Shown here: piece by piece, positions 12,301 through 23,956 of the stretch
Layout of the letters: every line of letters starts with the position of its first letter
Numbering within the stretch: position 1 is the first letter of the stretch
Assembly (NCBI GenBank): GCA_003116875.1
Contig: BCKT01000005.1
Span: 372,001 to 436,000, forward strand
Source of the DNA: Takashimella koratensis
Lineage: Eukaryota; Basidiomycota; Tremellomycetes; Trichosporonales; Tetragoniomycetaceae
Reading direction: 5' to 3'
DNA length: 64,000 nucleotides
The notes under the pieces: model-generated
What the model saw: only the letters and a program-made list of their open reading frames with translations
The model's database searches: none
Told to the model about the DNA's origin: nothing
Translations under genes and position numbers: made by a program

Positions 12301-13131
12301 CTAACCACCCATCCTTCACTCTTCTACATCCCTTCCGTAGCCCTGCCCTAGTCATTGCCCGATACGCAACTTCTTTCATCAGATTGACGACTAAACGACA
12401 ATGAGCACGTTACTACCTTGTATTTAAGTGTGTGTTTTATAGTATCTTGGTGTTGGTTGTTTTGTGCGGAACTTTGAGAAAGGGGGTATAAAATGAGAAG
12501 ACATGATGACTCTCGCCACTGCTTCAACTCCAACTCCAGCTGGGAACAGCTGTCGTATTCGTTCTGGTCATAACGGATCGAGAGACAGTCACAAAAAATG
12601 GAAACGAATAAAAGAAACGCGATATGAACAAAGAGAGGTAGTGAACAAGAAGGGAGCGAGGGCAAGGCGAACAACGGTACCGAGCGGAAGTGGGGTTTTC
12701 ACTTCGTGAAGGTAGTCGAAAGTGGCATGAAAGGCGAGGTACGAAGAAGGAAGAAGGCAAAGAATCGATACAAGAAGAAAGACGTATGAGAATAACGAGC
12801 GAGCGACGAGCAAGTCTAGTATCGTGCGATGGACAGTCCTGTCCGAGGTATCAAGGCACCAACCAAGAATCGATTGACGTGCTAATCCCGACCTCAGTCG
12901 TCGTAGTGATAACAAACTGAAACGAAAGCGATCAAAATCGTTTGACCAAAGAAATCCATTGTTCTATGCCGTCGGTTCATTGATTTGATCGATTTGTGGC
13001 CTGGGATCCAATCAGCTGCACTCTTGTCACACCACGCTTTTCTCCTTTCGCTTCACTTTCCCTCCTCAATCACCTCCTACTCTCCCCTTCCCCAGTCCTC
13101 CCGCCCTTATTGCTTGGTCTTCTTCGCCCCG
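9396..13131. other. Gene-poor 3.7-kb interval
   Basis: Between the 5' end of the PRXL2-like gene and the 3' end of the Kin1-like gene. Open frames here lack ATG starts or homology. Contains an 18-nt G run (10388-10405), C/T-rich and A/T-rich tracts and runs of T near 9835-9880 and 11770. Probably a long promoter/leader for the minus-strand PRXL2-like gene. No tRNA or rRNA was recognised. Confidence 0.5.
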
Positions 13132-16100
13132 CTACACAACGCAGACCATAACCCACAATTTCATCTCCTTGAGGAGGGTTTTAACGAGTTGCTGATACTG
13201 CCAACCGTCACCGCTTATGCGTGTGAACATGATTCCATTCAGCGGGAAGAATGGCAGCTGTAGAGGAAGACAATTGTCAGCTCCCATCTAACCGGGCCAT
13301 TATCTTCGTCTCAGCCTCTCCACACTGACCCCTTCCCAATCCAGGGGCACCGCCTTCCGCTTCCCCCTCCCTCCCTGCCTGACTTGAACAACTCCCACTC
13401 ACATGGCTAAGCTTGACAATAGTCACTTCAAACCTAACGCAGAGATTGGCTCCTATCCTCTCCGCTTTTGCCCAAATCTCCGCATCCGAATCTGGGTCCT
13501 CTTCGCCCCCGCTCCCACCTTGCCCACGCAGCGCGCCACTGGGTCCCGGGGTCGATGGTCCGGCTTCTGATGGGCCGGCATCTTTGTCGCCGCCGAATCC
13601 GGCACTGACTGTCCCCGAGGAACTATGAACAAGCTGAGTAGGCGTCCGAGAGTCCGCTCCAGCCCCGATCCCTGTCCCATTCGCACCTGTCCCGTTCGTG
13701 CGCGCTGAGACCGCCGTCGTTGTCGTTGTAGGCGGGGGAGAAGTCAATCCCAATCCTCCGTTTACGTTTTGACGCGAGTTCTTTCGCCTGATGGATTTGC
13801 GTTTTGACGGAGTCGATGCGATCGGTGGGTTGTTCGGCAACAATCCCGGGCCACCCACATCGTCGTCACTGTTATTGATGACCGAAGCGAGATCGATCGA
13901 GGGGAGATGCAGGCATTCCAACCCACTTCGGATGGGTCGATACTTGATCCCAATCCGCTCGGCACAGCCCTCGATATTCGCCAAGATCTCGCCATAGCTT
14001 TTGCTACTAGTCGTCGAGGCTGAGAAGAGACCGCGGAGGAAGATGTTCTTGCTATCGTTGTGCGCAGAGTAATCGCGAGTCGCAACGGTGCTTGGGCCCG
14101 CTGAACCGTTGACAGTTTGGGAGCCAGACGCAGCTGGGGTCGCTCCGGCTGATCGGTGCCCGTTCTCGTCGGCCTCGCGGGGGGACGGCCAGTTGTCCGG
14201 TGGGCTATTCGGGGAGGCGACTTGACGCTGGCTCGCGCGTCGGGACAAGGATGCTCGACCCATCGAATTTGTGAGCGACCCGACGGAAACGCGTCGCTCG
14301 TGTTTCTTGTCCTGCACCGTCGCCGCGCGTCGATGATGCGACCCCGAAGCGGACGCCGAGCCTGACGCAACAGGTGGTGGGAGTGAGGGGGACGGCGGGA
14401 TCGAGGGCGAGGCGCCCGCTTGCAATCCGTTGGCTGCTGAGCTCGAGCGCGACGGAGCCGACGGCGGTCGGTCGTTGCGCGAGAGCAAGCCGAACCGCTT
14501 CGCTGAAGACGGGAAAGCGCCGTCCTCCCTGTCCATCGGGGAGGGCTGCAACGGTGACCCGGGCATTGGCGGTTGCGTGATCGACGGTTGCCGCCTCTGG
14601 TGCGCAGTCGGGATATCGGCAATGTTCGACTGCTCCGCGTCCGCAGATGGGTGCTGCATGATAGGGTTCGGGACGTCGTCTGCCCTCGAGCGGGGCTGGA
14701 ACGCATAGTCGCGCGGTACCGGGTCGTCGTACCCCGGGGAGAACGACGAAGGGGGAACTGGTAAGCTGGGGACGGCCATATCGTAGCCGCCCATCCTGCC
14801 GGTAATCGCGCCACCTGTACCGCCAGCTTGGAACCCGCCTCGGCTCGGAGAAGGCGGGGCAATGGATCCACCGTACCCGATGCCATTCCCGGACCCACTG
14901 AGGGACGATTCCTCAGCGAGCGCGTCAACGCTGATGAGCGAAGTCGCGAAATGCCCGTTTCCATACACTCTCTCACGCTCCATCTTTTCTCTCGCTAGGT
15001 AATAGATCGAAATGAGCGGGTGGAACCCTCGCGTCGGGTCGAGCGGCTCCTTCTCTCTCGCCGGGACCACGGGCTCCTCGGGCTTTTTCTCGGTCTCCTT
15101 GAACAGCTTCTTCTTGAGGTCAAAACCCGAGAATCGTTTCTTCTTGGGCGATTCAGATTCGGTGCTGAGCGCCATGCTCGATGAAGACGCGGCACCGTTG
15201 ACACCGGAAGGGCCGAGTTTGCGACGTTCACGGCGAGCCTCCCATGCGGTAAGGCAGCTGTGGTATGCCTCGCTGGCGAGGACGTCGCGCAGGTCTTCCT
15301 GAATCTCCTCGGGGGTCCCGAATGTGAACCCGCCCATCGAGTTGATCACCTCGAGGTCGAGGTCGTCAGCGCGCAGAGGCTCGCGGATGATCAAGTGCGA
15401 GTCAAGAGGGCCGTTCTCGTATCCCCTGTTCATCCAAGGGTGGTGGATGATCTCGTCAAGCACCGCTCGCTCAGCCGGGTTGACGACCAGCATGCGCTGG
15501 AGGATATGTTTCAGCTCCAAGCTAAGGTACGACGGGTACTCGACGATCCCGCGTTTAATCTTGGCGTGAAGTGCCGGCATCGATTGGTCGTCAAACGGCA
15601 CTTTCCCACACGCAAGAACGTAAAGCACGATCCCAAACGACCACAGATCGACCTCGGGACCCGTGTACGGCCTCGCGTTGAGCAGTTCGGGCGCAGCGAA
15701 ATATAAACTCCCGCAAAACGTCTTGAGCTGTCGGTCGGGCGCGTACAAGTTGGACAGACCGAAATCGATAATCTTGATATTCCCGTTCTTGGAAATGAGG
15801 ATGTTCTCAATCTTCAAATCACGGTGGACGATCGAGTTGCGGTGGCAGTAGTCGAGGGCGGATGCGATCTGGCGTGCAAACTTGCGAGCAGCACGTTCGC
15901 GTAGACGTCCGTTGGCGATGATGTAGTCTAGCATTTGGCCGCCGTCGATATATTCGAAGACCATGTAGTGGTTGTTGGTGTGTGTGATGAGCTCGCGCAT
16001 CCCGCAGATGTACGGGTGGTGCAGGAGCAATGAGATGGCCGCTTCACGAATGGTACGAATCTCTTTGCTCTCGTCTCTGACTCTTTGCCGTTCAGCATCG

Positions 16101-16912
16101 TCGGCGGTCCTCGGTTCTTCGCGTCGAGAGTGATCTCCATATCGCGGCACAATCTTGACGGCGCACTGCAGGTTGTTATTAGTTTTCGCCTTGACTCCTC
16201 TGAAATAAGATTGAGGGGCTTCCTCATTCGCCGCAGACGCAACTCACTTTTTCTCGCGACACAACGTGCGTTGCAATCTTGACCTTGCCCATGCTCCCGG
16301 CACCAAGCGTTTTCCCCAACTGCCAATCACCGACGACCCTGCCTACTCCCTTCCGTCTGCTTGCATCTCGGTGCGAGGGGGCCTGGGAGCTCGTCCCGTG
16401 ACTGCTTGTGTCATAGCTTCGAGTCGAGTGGGGATGACTCGCCCCACCTTCCTCGGTAATCGTCGGTTCATGCGGGTGGATCGACAGATGCGGAGGGGCC
16501 GATGTCGGCGGGACAGAGCCGTTCAGGTGGTGGGCCATGCTGGATGCGTCGACGGACTGGGAGAGAGAGGAAGATCGGTGGATGTGAGGCTCGGGTGCGG
16601 AGCGATGAGGTGAACGGGAGGGTGTGCGACTGAAAGTTTGGAAAGAGCGCAGCGTCAGCGATGGACCAGTGGCGAAGGGTGACAAGTCGAAGGATGAAGG
16701 TTTGAAGGGGAGGTGGATTGGAGCAAGGGCAAAGGACAAAGGCATGGCCACCGACGCAGCACTCACCTTCTGCGTCCTTCTCTGTCAACGACCCACTCCC
16801 ACTCAGAACCAGTGTTGACTGTCCCGCCGTAGCTTGGGGTCTGCTGCTCGCTGATACCTCCTTGGTACTGTGCTGCTTCCAAATGCGCCGGGAGCGGGTT
16901 GTATGCGGTCAT
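13132..16912 (-). CDS. KIN1: Kin1/MARK/PAR-1-type Ser/Thr kinase
   Basis: Polarity and exocytosis kinase of the Kin1/Kin2 group. Exons are 16912-16767, 16629-16248, 16165-13403 and 13257-13132 (3417 nt, 1138 aa). The kinase domain spans about residues 150-430: GAGSMGKV glycine loop, CAVKIV lysine, IVHRDLKIENIL catalytic loop, IIDFGLSNLY, and the activation segment LKTFCGSLYFAAPELL. A long Ser/Pro-rich linker follows. The last exon, 126 nt beyond an AG at 13258-13260, adds LPFFPLNGIMFTRISGDGWQ and YQQLVKTLLKEMKLW, which is the end of the KA1 membrane-binding domain; without this exon the domain would be cut in half. Exon 1 starts MTAYNPLPAHLEAAQY; its donor AG|GTGAGT joins in phase. One gene, KIN1, usually represents the pair in basidiomycetes. 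Confidence 0.93.
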
Positions 16913-18408
16913 ATCGATCGCAACTGCGACGAGCTGCGACGAGATGAGGCGGGTGTTGGCGGAGGGATGTACAAGAGGTAGACTAGCAGGTTGCGTTATG
17001 CGATATATCAGAGTTGGGGGCGAGGTTGAGAAGAGAGAAAGGGTACGAAGGTTGGCAGAGGTTTGGTCGGTCTCGGCTGTGCTTAAAGAATAAGATTGCG
17101 TGGTTGAGTTGGGTTCAGCCCGGGTGAAATGGAGGCGCAAATAGGCTGCGGATCACGAGGGTCAAATCGGCTAGAGTTCAGGTGACGCTCGGGATGCGCT
17201 ATTGAGAGCGGCGGGACCAGTGGTCGTGGGTGCCGTGGATGGATGCGCGGGTGGGCAGGTGCGAGCGGTAGATGGATGGATGGATCCGGTAGGTGGATTA
17301 GTCAATGGTGAATGGGCGGATGTGCTGGTGGGTTGAGGTTAAAGGTTGAGAGGTGGATCGTGGAGACGTTGAGAGATGTACAATGTGCGCGTGCTGTGCG
17401 CTTATTGTAGAGAGGGTTGGTGGTGTTTGCCGTGTATCCGTCGGTAGGTCGGGCGAGCAGCTGGGACAAGGTTGGTAAGTCGGGTGCTCGATGCGGATTC
17501 GGTGCGGAGTCGTCGCTTGCCAATCGCCAAGTCGTCTGGTCTCGGCGGACGCCTTGAACACCTTTCTCGCTGACTTCTCACAAATCGGTAGATACTAGTC
17601 GTCCTCGCCTGTCTACTCGCGATTCAAGCCTGTCGGTAAGACGAGGCCCTGGTGGTCTGGCGAGAGTTGAGGTTGCCTTTGAGTTGCTTTTGAGAGTCGG
17701 ATGTGGACGCTACAGGCCGCGCTAGCAGGATGAGGATGTGAGACGGCGTCGGCGGATTGGAATGGTCACCTGGGCGGGCTGGATGCGTGCGTGAAGGACG
17801 GCGAGAAGAGAGAAGGTTGAGGGGGGTTCAGAGGGAGGAGAGATAGGTGGAGAGGAAGACGTTGCCTCGGGTTCGGAGAGGGACAAGCGACTGGCGCAGT
17901 TGGAGGTTTGGACTGGGGAGAGCAGCTCCAAGGGCCGCGGGAGATCAAGGCGACTGGTGAGTTATTTGGTCGATGTAGGAGGTGGGTGGGGAGTGGTTTG
18001 AGTAGGAGGTTGAAGGTGGGTTGGGTTGGGTTGAGAATGGGAATGGAGTTGCGGTGGGTGGTGGTGTGTGGTGACGATGGGCTGGGAGCGGTCAGGGAGG
18101 CAGGACGGAACCAAGCCGGCAGTTGAGGCGAGTTAGGATTCGTTTCTAATTGGCTGAGGGTAATCGTAATACCCACGGACCTGGGAATTAGGAATTCGGA
18201 GAAGGAGTAGCGCAGGTGCATCGGGGTACTGGTACGTAGGTCACCTACTGGGCAATGGGTAGTACCCATCTACCCATCCACCCCCCCCGGGTACTTATTC
18301 ATTCGCCCCATTTAGACAAGGTACAAGATACACCGTCCATAGCTTTGTGGCACTCTGTCCTCGGTCCACCGCCTCATGCCTGCCCCCCTCCCCCACCCCT
18401 TAGACCAC
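16913..18408. other. Intergenic; probable Kin1 promoter and leader
   Basis: Upstream of the Kin1-like start. Read on the minus strand it is C/T-rich and open over several stretches but without ATG-led homologous ORFs, as expected for a long leader or promoter. Nothing else recognised. Confidence 0.45.
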
Positions 18409-18897
18409 CTACACCTCTCCACGCCTCGTCCTCATCCCTTCCCTTCCGGGCATCCTCACCGCCAAAGTCGGGTACGGCGTCGGGAACAGGGTTTCCCTCA
18501 ACCACGCTCCAATCCCCTTTCCTGCCGCCTCGGCGTCCGCTTCGGCGTTGAGCGTGGGTCCTTCTGCCCCGGTCTCCGGAAAGTCCCTTGCTCTCTCTTG
18601 GGTGCTGATGAGCCCTTGCGTGCCGAGAGCCGGCGAAGTGGGGGACGTCGGCGAGGTTGGGGAAGTGAGAGAGGTCTCACCCACGTCGATGGGGGATTGT
18701 TCTTCCCCATCGGCTCCACGCACCTCGGCGGTCTCGTCGACACCCACGTCGTTGTCACCTTTGGCTTGCTTGGCGATCGCACGCGCCCGAGAGCGAGTTC
18801 GGGGTCGGTCGCGATCGAGTACGGCAGTCTTGGGAGTCGCCAAGGTCGTCACTTGGAATGAAGACTTTTCGACAGCTGTGATCGATGGCGAGTCCAT
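18409..18897 (-). CDS. Hypothetical protein with TSP repeats
   Basis: Single-exon ORF of 162 aa starting MDSPSITAVEKSSFQV. It has a basic patch (RDRPRTRSRARAIAKQ), an acidic middle, four to five tandem Thr-Ser-Pro units (about residues 88-102) and a more ordered C-terminal part GIGAWLRETLFPTPYPTLAV. I do not recognise a family. A TATATA sequence lies about 300 nt upstream (19195-19200). The steady amphipathic C-terminal segment and the ATG favour a real gene, but a chance ORF in GC-rich DNA remains possible. Confidence 0.45.
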   Translation of the reverse strand: MDSPSITAVEKSSFQVTTLATPKTAVLDRDRPRTRSRARAIAKQAKGDNDVGVDETAEVRGADGEEQSPIDVGETSLTSPTSPTSPTSPALGTQGLISTQERARDFPETGAEGPTLNAEADAEAAGKGIGAWLRETLFPTPYPTLAVRMPGREGMRTRRGEV

Positions 18898-19995
18898 TGC
18901 GCGTAGAAGGGTAGGTGGATAGTTGGGTCGGTGGGTATAGCTTAGCGTGGGGTGGGTGGCGCGTGAAAGCAATGATTGCAAGTCAATGTCAAGGAAGTCA
19001 GGGATGCTGGTGGGCTCGGCTGGAGCCAGTGCCGTGAGGAGACTAGTGTGGAGAGTCTGGTTGTCGCTGAGATGTGGGTGATGTGGTGGAACGAAAAGCT
19101 GGGTGAGAGTGGGGAGGTAGAGGGGGCCGCGGGGGGGTCAATGTTGGGGTGGGCTGAGGGGTCATCAGCGTCCAGCACGAGCTTGAGAAGGCCATATATA
19201 GCGATGGGTGGGAGAATCTGTCGATGACGCTATCCACCTCGGCTCGGCTCTCCCTCCTCTTCCTCCTCCTCCTCCTCCTCGCACTCGCCCAAGTACGCTA
19301 CTTTGTCCCCCCAGATCAGCGAGCGTGGACAACAAAAGATCTCACCTCTCACCTCCCTTTACTCTCGCTCTGGCCACAAACTCTCAGACAAGCCAAGGCG
19401 ACGTCTCTGCTGGTCTCAGTACAAGTGGAGACATGTACAAAGGATACTTTTGAGGCATGCACATTTTTACACCGTGACTCCAGTTCTAGATATGTCTTGC
19501 ACTCATCCTTTCTCATTCTCTCACGTTATATATACACTCTCCATGTCTCTTTCCTATGTTTACCTTTTCCTCGTCTGTATCTCTTGTCTACCCCCCTTTC
19601 ACGACTCGCTCCAACACGAGTCTGGACCGAGTCCGGCCTGCTCACGCTCGCTTTACGCTCGGTCCGGGGAGGAGGTGAGGTGAGGGAGTGAGTGAAGACG
19701 GCTGCTGTACCCACGGTGGTCAACCTCCCAGCCCGTTAAACCCATCCCCACCTTTCTGTACAGCTCCGATCCCGTCCTTTGACCTTCAGTCAACCTTTGA
19801 CTTTCATCCTCGGGTCTCACCTGTGTACACTCACGAGCCCAACTGGGCTATCCATCCCCACTTTGTCCTCATCGTTGATGATCTCCTTCTACGACCAAAC
19901 CCCCTAGGCCTCACAAAGGCGAGTCAAAAATCGAATCGAAGGATCCCAAATTCCACGACTGCTTCGACTGGGCCATATCCTTGCCTCTACTGCTA
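18898..19995. other. Intergenic between two divergent hypothetical genes
   Basis: Contains a TATATA at 19195-19200 and C/T-rich tracts. A plus-strand ORF at 19224 begins with a hydrophobic run resembling a signal peptide but has no other support. Confidence 0.4.
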
Positions 19996-20835
19996 ATGAC
20001 TGCCCCCGTTCCCCCCTCCCCCCATTCTGCTCCTCTCGATTTCATCAACACCACAACCCCAAACACTGCACCATCCCACCACCCCCTCGACCACTCTGAA
20101 CCCCTCATATCATCAACCATGACCCTCACTGACCCTATCTCTGCTCTGACCCCAGCCGCAGACCATACCTCCTATATGCCTCCTCCCCCGGACCATCCTC
20201 CTCTCCCGGGCTGCCCTCCTCACTACCCTCCTCCACCGTACAACGCTGACCATACGGACCCGTGCGACGGGACTGACGTGACTAACGCGACGAATCCTCA
20301 CTCTACCGACGTCACCGACTCTGCTCACTCGTCTTCTTCGGTATCAACACTCACGCGTCCACTCCGGGCTCCCGCTCCTGCCCCTCTGACGCTACCTTCT
20401 CCTCCTCCTTACTCACTCACTGACACCCTCTCACCTAGCTCTCCAACCTCCCCTACCTCCTCTTCCTCCTCTTCCTCCTCTTCCTCCTCTCCCTCTTCTC
20501 TCTCTTCTCCCTCTTCTCCTACCTCTCTCGCCTCCATCCAAGCTCCTCCTTCTCCCTCTTCTCCCTCCTCCCCTTCCACCCCGCAAGCGACTCCCCGGGC
20601 TCTCGCTCGCGCCCGGCGCGAATGGACACTTTCCCAGGATCCCGCGAATTGGGGGACCAGGCGGTACGTCAACGGTCGGTTCCGTATGGGCGTGGCGGAA
20701 GACGTCCTCGGTGGGTGGGCTGGCTGGCTCGATGTTCTCGCTCGTGCAGGGATGGAGGCGCAGCTCAGTCCTGGGCCGGTTGGAGGAGCCGGGATCGCAC
20801 CGTATTTCTTACATGATGCGGGGTTCTACATGTAG
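19996..20835 (+). CDS. Hypothetical Pro/Ser-rich protein with conserved-looking C-terminus
   Basis: ORF of 279 aa using the ATG at 19996 (MTAPVPPSPHSAPL). Residues 1 to about 205 are Pro/Ser/Thr-rich, with a run of eleven serines encoded by TCC/TCT triplets. The last ~70 residues look folded: ARREWTLSQDPANWGTRRYV, then FRMGVAEDVLGGWAGWLDVL and a Gly/aromatic end HDAGFYM. No family is recognised. There is no signal peptide and no transmembrane segment. The change from low-complexity to ordered composition argues for a real gene. Confidence 0.5.
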   Translation: MTAPVPPSPHSAPLDFINTTTPNTAPSHHPLDHSEPLISSTMTLTDPISALTPAADHTSYMPPPPDHPPLPGCPPHYPPPPYNADHTDPCDGTDVTNATNPHSTDVTDSAHSSSSVSTLTRPLRAPAPAPLTLPSPPPYSLTDTLSPSSPTSPTSSSSSSSSSSSPSSLSSPSSPTSLASIQAPPSPSSPSSPSTPQATPRALARARREWTLSQDPANWGTRRYVNGRFRMGVAEDVLGGWAGWLDVLARAGMEAQLSPGPVGGAGIAPYFLHDAGFYM

Positions 20836-21289
20836 ATCCAGAGATTACGAATCAATATNCCCCACCGCCGCTGCACATACGCCACTGCCCCTTTCAATGT
20901 TCCTCTGCTTCTTGCTTGCTCTCTTACACTGGTGTCAGTCAAGTCAACCGTAAACCTCATCCTTGACTGGTAGTGAAAATCCCCATTCTTAGAGGTATAG
21001 CTGGTCATATGTAGATTGAATATATGTGGAAAGGTTGCTAGTTGAATTTTTACTTGAAACAATGAAGACGACGACGAAGACGACGACGACAACGACGACG
21101 GCGATCACGGCAACGAAGGACAAGGATGAAGAGTCATGAGTGAAAAGATCAAAAACCGGTCCAAAGTTTGGTACTATGCCTACTTCACTTCCACCCTTGC
21201 GACCCATGTCACGCAGGGTATGCTACCAACCGAGTCCCTCAGCCTTGATCCTTCGCAAAAGATGAGCCTCCTCTCCCCTCCCCTCCGGG
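20836..21289. other. Intergenic, with GAC/GACGAC microsatellite
   Basis: Between two convergent genes. Contains one ambiguous base (N at 20859) and an imperfect GAC/GAA triplet tract at about 21064-21105. No gene seen. Confidence 0.6.
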
Positions 21290-23956
21290 CTAGCTCTCAA
21301 TCGCAACATCTTGAAAGGCCCCTGCCAATCTCTCAATCTTCCCGCCCTGCCCCGATTCGCGATCATTGTCGTCGCTCATCCTAACTGACGCCGCTTTCTC
21401 CGGACTCCCTCCGATCGGGGTCCCGAGAACCACTGGCGGTGTTGCAGTTCCCACACTCCCGCTACCTCCCCTTCCTCCACTTCCTTGCCAGTCGAGCAAC
21501 CCCTCGTGGCTATCCGCAGAGACGACCGAGCTTTCGCGTTCCATCCTCGCTCGTCCCTCACCCATCACAATACCACTCCCGCCGCTGCCTGGACCCCTGA
21601 TGACGCCGGTTTCGCGCTCGCCTTCCGGTGTGCGTGCGCGCGTCCCTCGATCCGACGACGTCGCGACCTTGGGCGGGCGTCGGATAGCCTCGGTCGCAGC
21701 GACCACTGACGCGGGGACAGGCACACCTGGCAGACCGGGCTCCCTAGCCGGCGCGCGCGGTGTCCTCTCCGCAAAGCTATCGTCCCCACCCCGCCCGTCG
21801 TCCGTCGCCGACGACGATAACGGCGACGTTGATCGCGATGGCGGCCCATTTAGGTTCGGCGATGCACGGCGATGCTCCACGCCCGCGAAAGACAACCTCT
21901 CGTCGTCCTTTTGACGTTCGATATCGACGTCGGACATACGTGGGGAACCGAATCGCTCGCCCTTGCCACCCTCGAGGTCGATATCCACCATTTCGGCGTC
22001 CATGCTGCCCCGCGGTTGTTGCTGAGGGAGACGGCGCTTTGCCGCCCCCGCAGAGGTATCAAGGTTCATCACCCACCCTCCTCGAAGGCCTGAAGCCTCG
22101 GCGACCGCGACCGCCTGCGCGGCCTGCACGTCCGCCCGCGTTGGCAGGTCGAGCGGGACCGGCGCGGGAGCCGGCACGCGTTTCATACTCCCGCTCCCGC
22201 GCGGTGGAGATCGGCCCGATGGCGGAGAGAGAAAGCCAGAACCCGAGCTCGTCACGGGTGACGGCTCGGCGTCGGTCCGTTGTCTCAGCGGGTGGTCAGA
22301 GGTCGACGCGAGGGGTGTTATAATCCGCACGGGAGAAGGGACGGGTAGGGGTTTTTGGAGACGTGGGAGGGACTGGTCGGGCGAGGAGGGAGGGAGGAGG
22401 ACGTCTACGTCGGCTTGCACTGGAGTAGGTGGGGCGGGCGGTATCTCGCCAATAACTACATGGCGTCAGTAAGATCCTCGACTCTCATGACCACACCAGT
22501 CTCAACCCTTACTCACCTGGAATCTCAACCTGTGCCGAACTCTCGCCTGTCCGCATCCCTAAATCCGACCCATCCGCTCGCTTTTCTGACCTCTCCTCGA
22601 GCCCCGCCAACCGCCTTGCCTCTGATAACCCCTTCTCCACCTCATCCACATCCAATCCCAGCCCGAGAGCCTCCCACTTGCGCACCGACTTGTCCCACCA
22701 CGCTTCGAGGACGTTCCAACCCCTGTACTCGCCCGCTAACCGGAGTCCACTCCCTTGTTCGCCGTACATTGCGCCGCCGTTGTAACTCGAGTAACCGACC
22801 TCGTCTTCTTCATCGGACGAATTGGATTTATCGGCCTCCCATCCTTCTCCACTCTCGAGCTCGTCGACAAAGCCAGCGAGCCATTTGCCCCACCCGCCTT
22901 CACCTTCGCCGCGCCAAAGGACGCACTTGCGATCAAAGTCGCGCCCAAAGACAATCACCTGGCCCCAAGCACCGCTGGGTCCAGGGTCGAGGTCGATACC
23001 GACATAATTCCCTCCGCGGTCCGAGAGCAGCGGCAACCATCCTCGGCACGCGTAGAGGCTCTTGACCCATCCGGGGGGTACACTCGCCATGGTTGCTAGG
23101 ACAGCTGGATTCCGCCCTGCCTCGGGATCACGCTCGACCTGCCTCCAGAACGCCCATTCCCGCATCACCTCGTCAAGAGGGAGCAAGTGCAGACCGTAGA
23201 AGATCCCACCTGAGCCCGCGACGTTGCTGCAAGCCTCAAGATCCTGGCCGTCGGCGACGAGGTACGAGTCGCGCACCGGCGGGGGCAGAGGGCACCCAAG
23301 CTCTTGCTCAAACGCTGCGAGCATGGCCGGGTCGACAGGCGGGTTGAGAGTCTCAAGCAGCTCGGGAAACGTGTCGGCGAGCGCGTTGCGTAGGCGGTGG
23401 AACGTGTTTGATAATGGGGGGAAATAGGCGAGCGCGGGTCGAGTGCTGCGAGTTGGAAAGGTGTGTGATGGAGGTGGTGGAAGGACGGATCGGGAAGAAA
23501 GGATAGGTAAGGGCCGGTGAAGTGGAGCTCATCAGCGACAAGGATACAACGCGGACCGAGCTGACGACTGCGCCCAAAGGATGGTGGAGGAAGAGAAAGA
23601 GAGAGAACCCACTATGCATCCTGGTTGGGTGGGTAAGTCGTATAGCTCGCTCGCCTGCTGGGTCCCGGCGACGAGCTCTCGCTATCTGCCTGAGGCTGTG
23701 AAGTGGTCGCGTGTGTCAGAGGGAGTTACGTTAGAAAGAGAGGTGGGAAAAGGGACAGTGCGGGGGAGCGGGTGGGATCACCTACCACGTCCGGGAGGCC
23801 GGATACGCCGAGCCCATCGCCATACCGACTAGTAGTTGGGAGACTGAAAGCATCTCTCGTGGAGCTGAGAACGCTACGCCGTGAAGATGAAGCCGAGGCC
23901 GAAGACGAGGACGACCCGCCCGCGAAGAGGTTGGTGATGGATTGTAAGAAGGGCAT
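21290..23956 (-). CDS. KNR4: Smi1/Knr4-family cell wall assembly regulator
   Basis: Knr4/Smi1 links cell wall (beta-1,3-glucan) synthesis to the cell integrity MAP kinase pathway. Exons are 23956-23786, 23695-23613, 23445-22517 and 22455-21290 (2349 nt, 782 aa). The N-terminus MPFLQSITNLFAGG resembles fungal Knr4 starts. The SMI1/KNR4 domain (about residues 100-290) includes HRLRNALADTFPELLETLNP, FEQELGCPLPPPVRDSYLVA, GIFYGLHLLPLDEVMREW, PGWVKSLYACRGWLPLLSD and NYVGIDLDPGP followed by GQVIVFGRDFD, the family hallmark. A ~390-residue Ser/Pro/Gly-rich, probably disordered tail follows. The exon 3/4 joint uses an AG at 22456-22458, restoring VIGEIPPAPP. Disordered tails around the globular core are known in yeast Knr4; this tail is long. 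Confidence 0.9.

Noticed and set aside
12589..12915. Hydrophobic minus-strand frame resembling a membrane protein
   Set aside because: No ATG, no homology, AT-rich DNA at the edge of a gene-poor region.
19224..19691. Plus-strand ORF with a signal peptide-like start
   Set aside because: After the Leu run the sequence is low complexity and lacks any recognisable fold; Leu-rich starts arise easily from CTC/CTT repeats.
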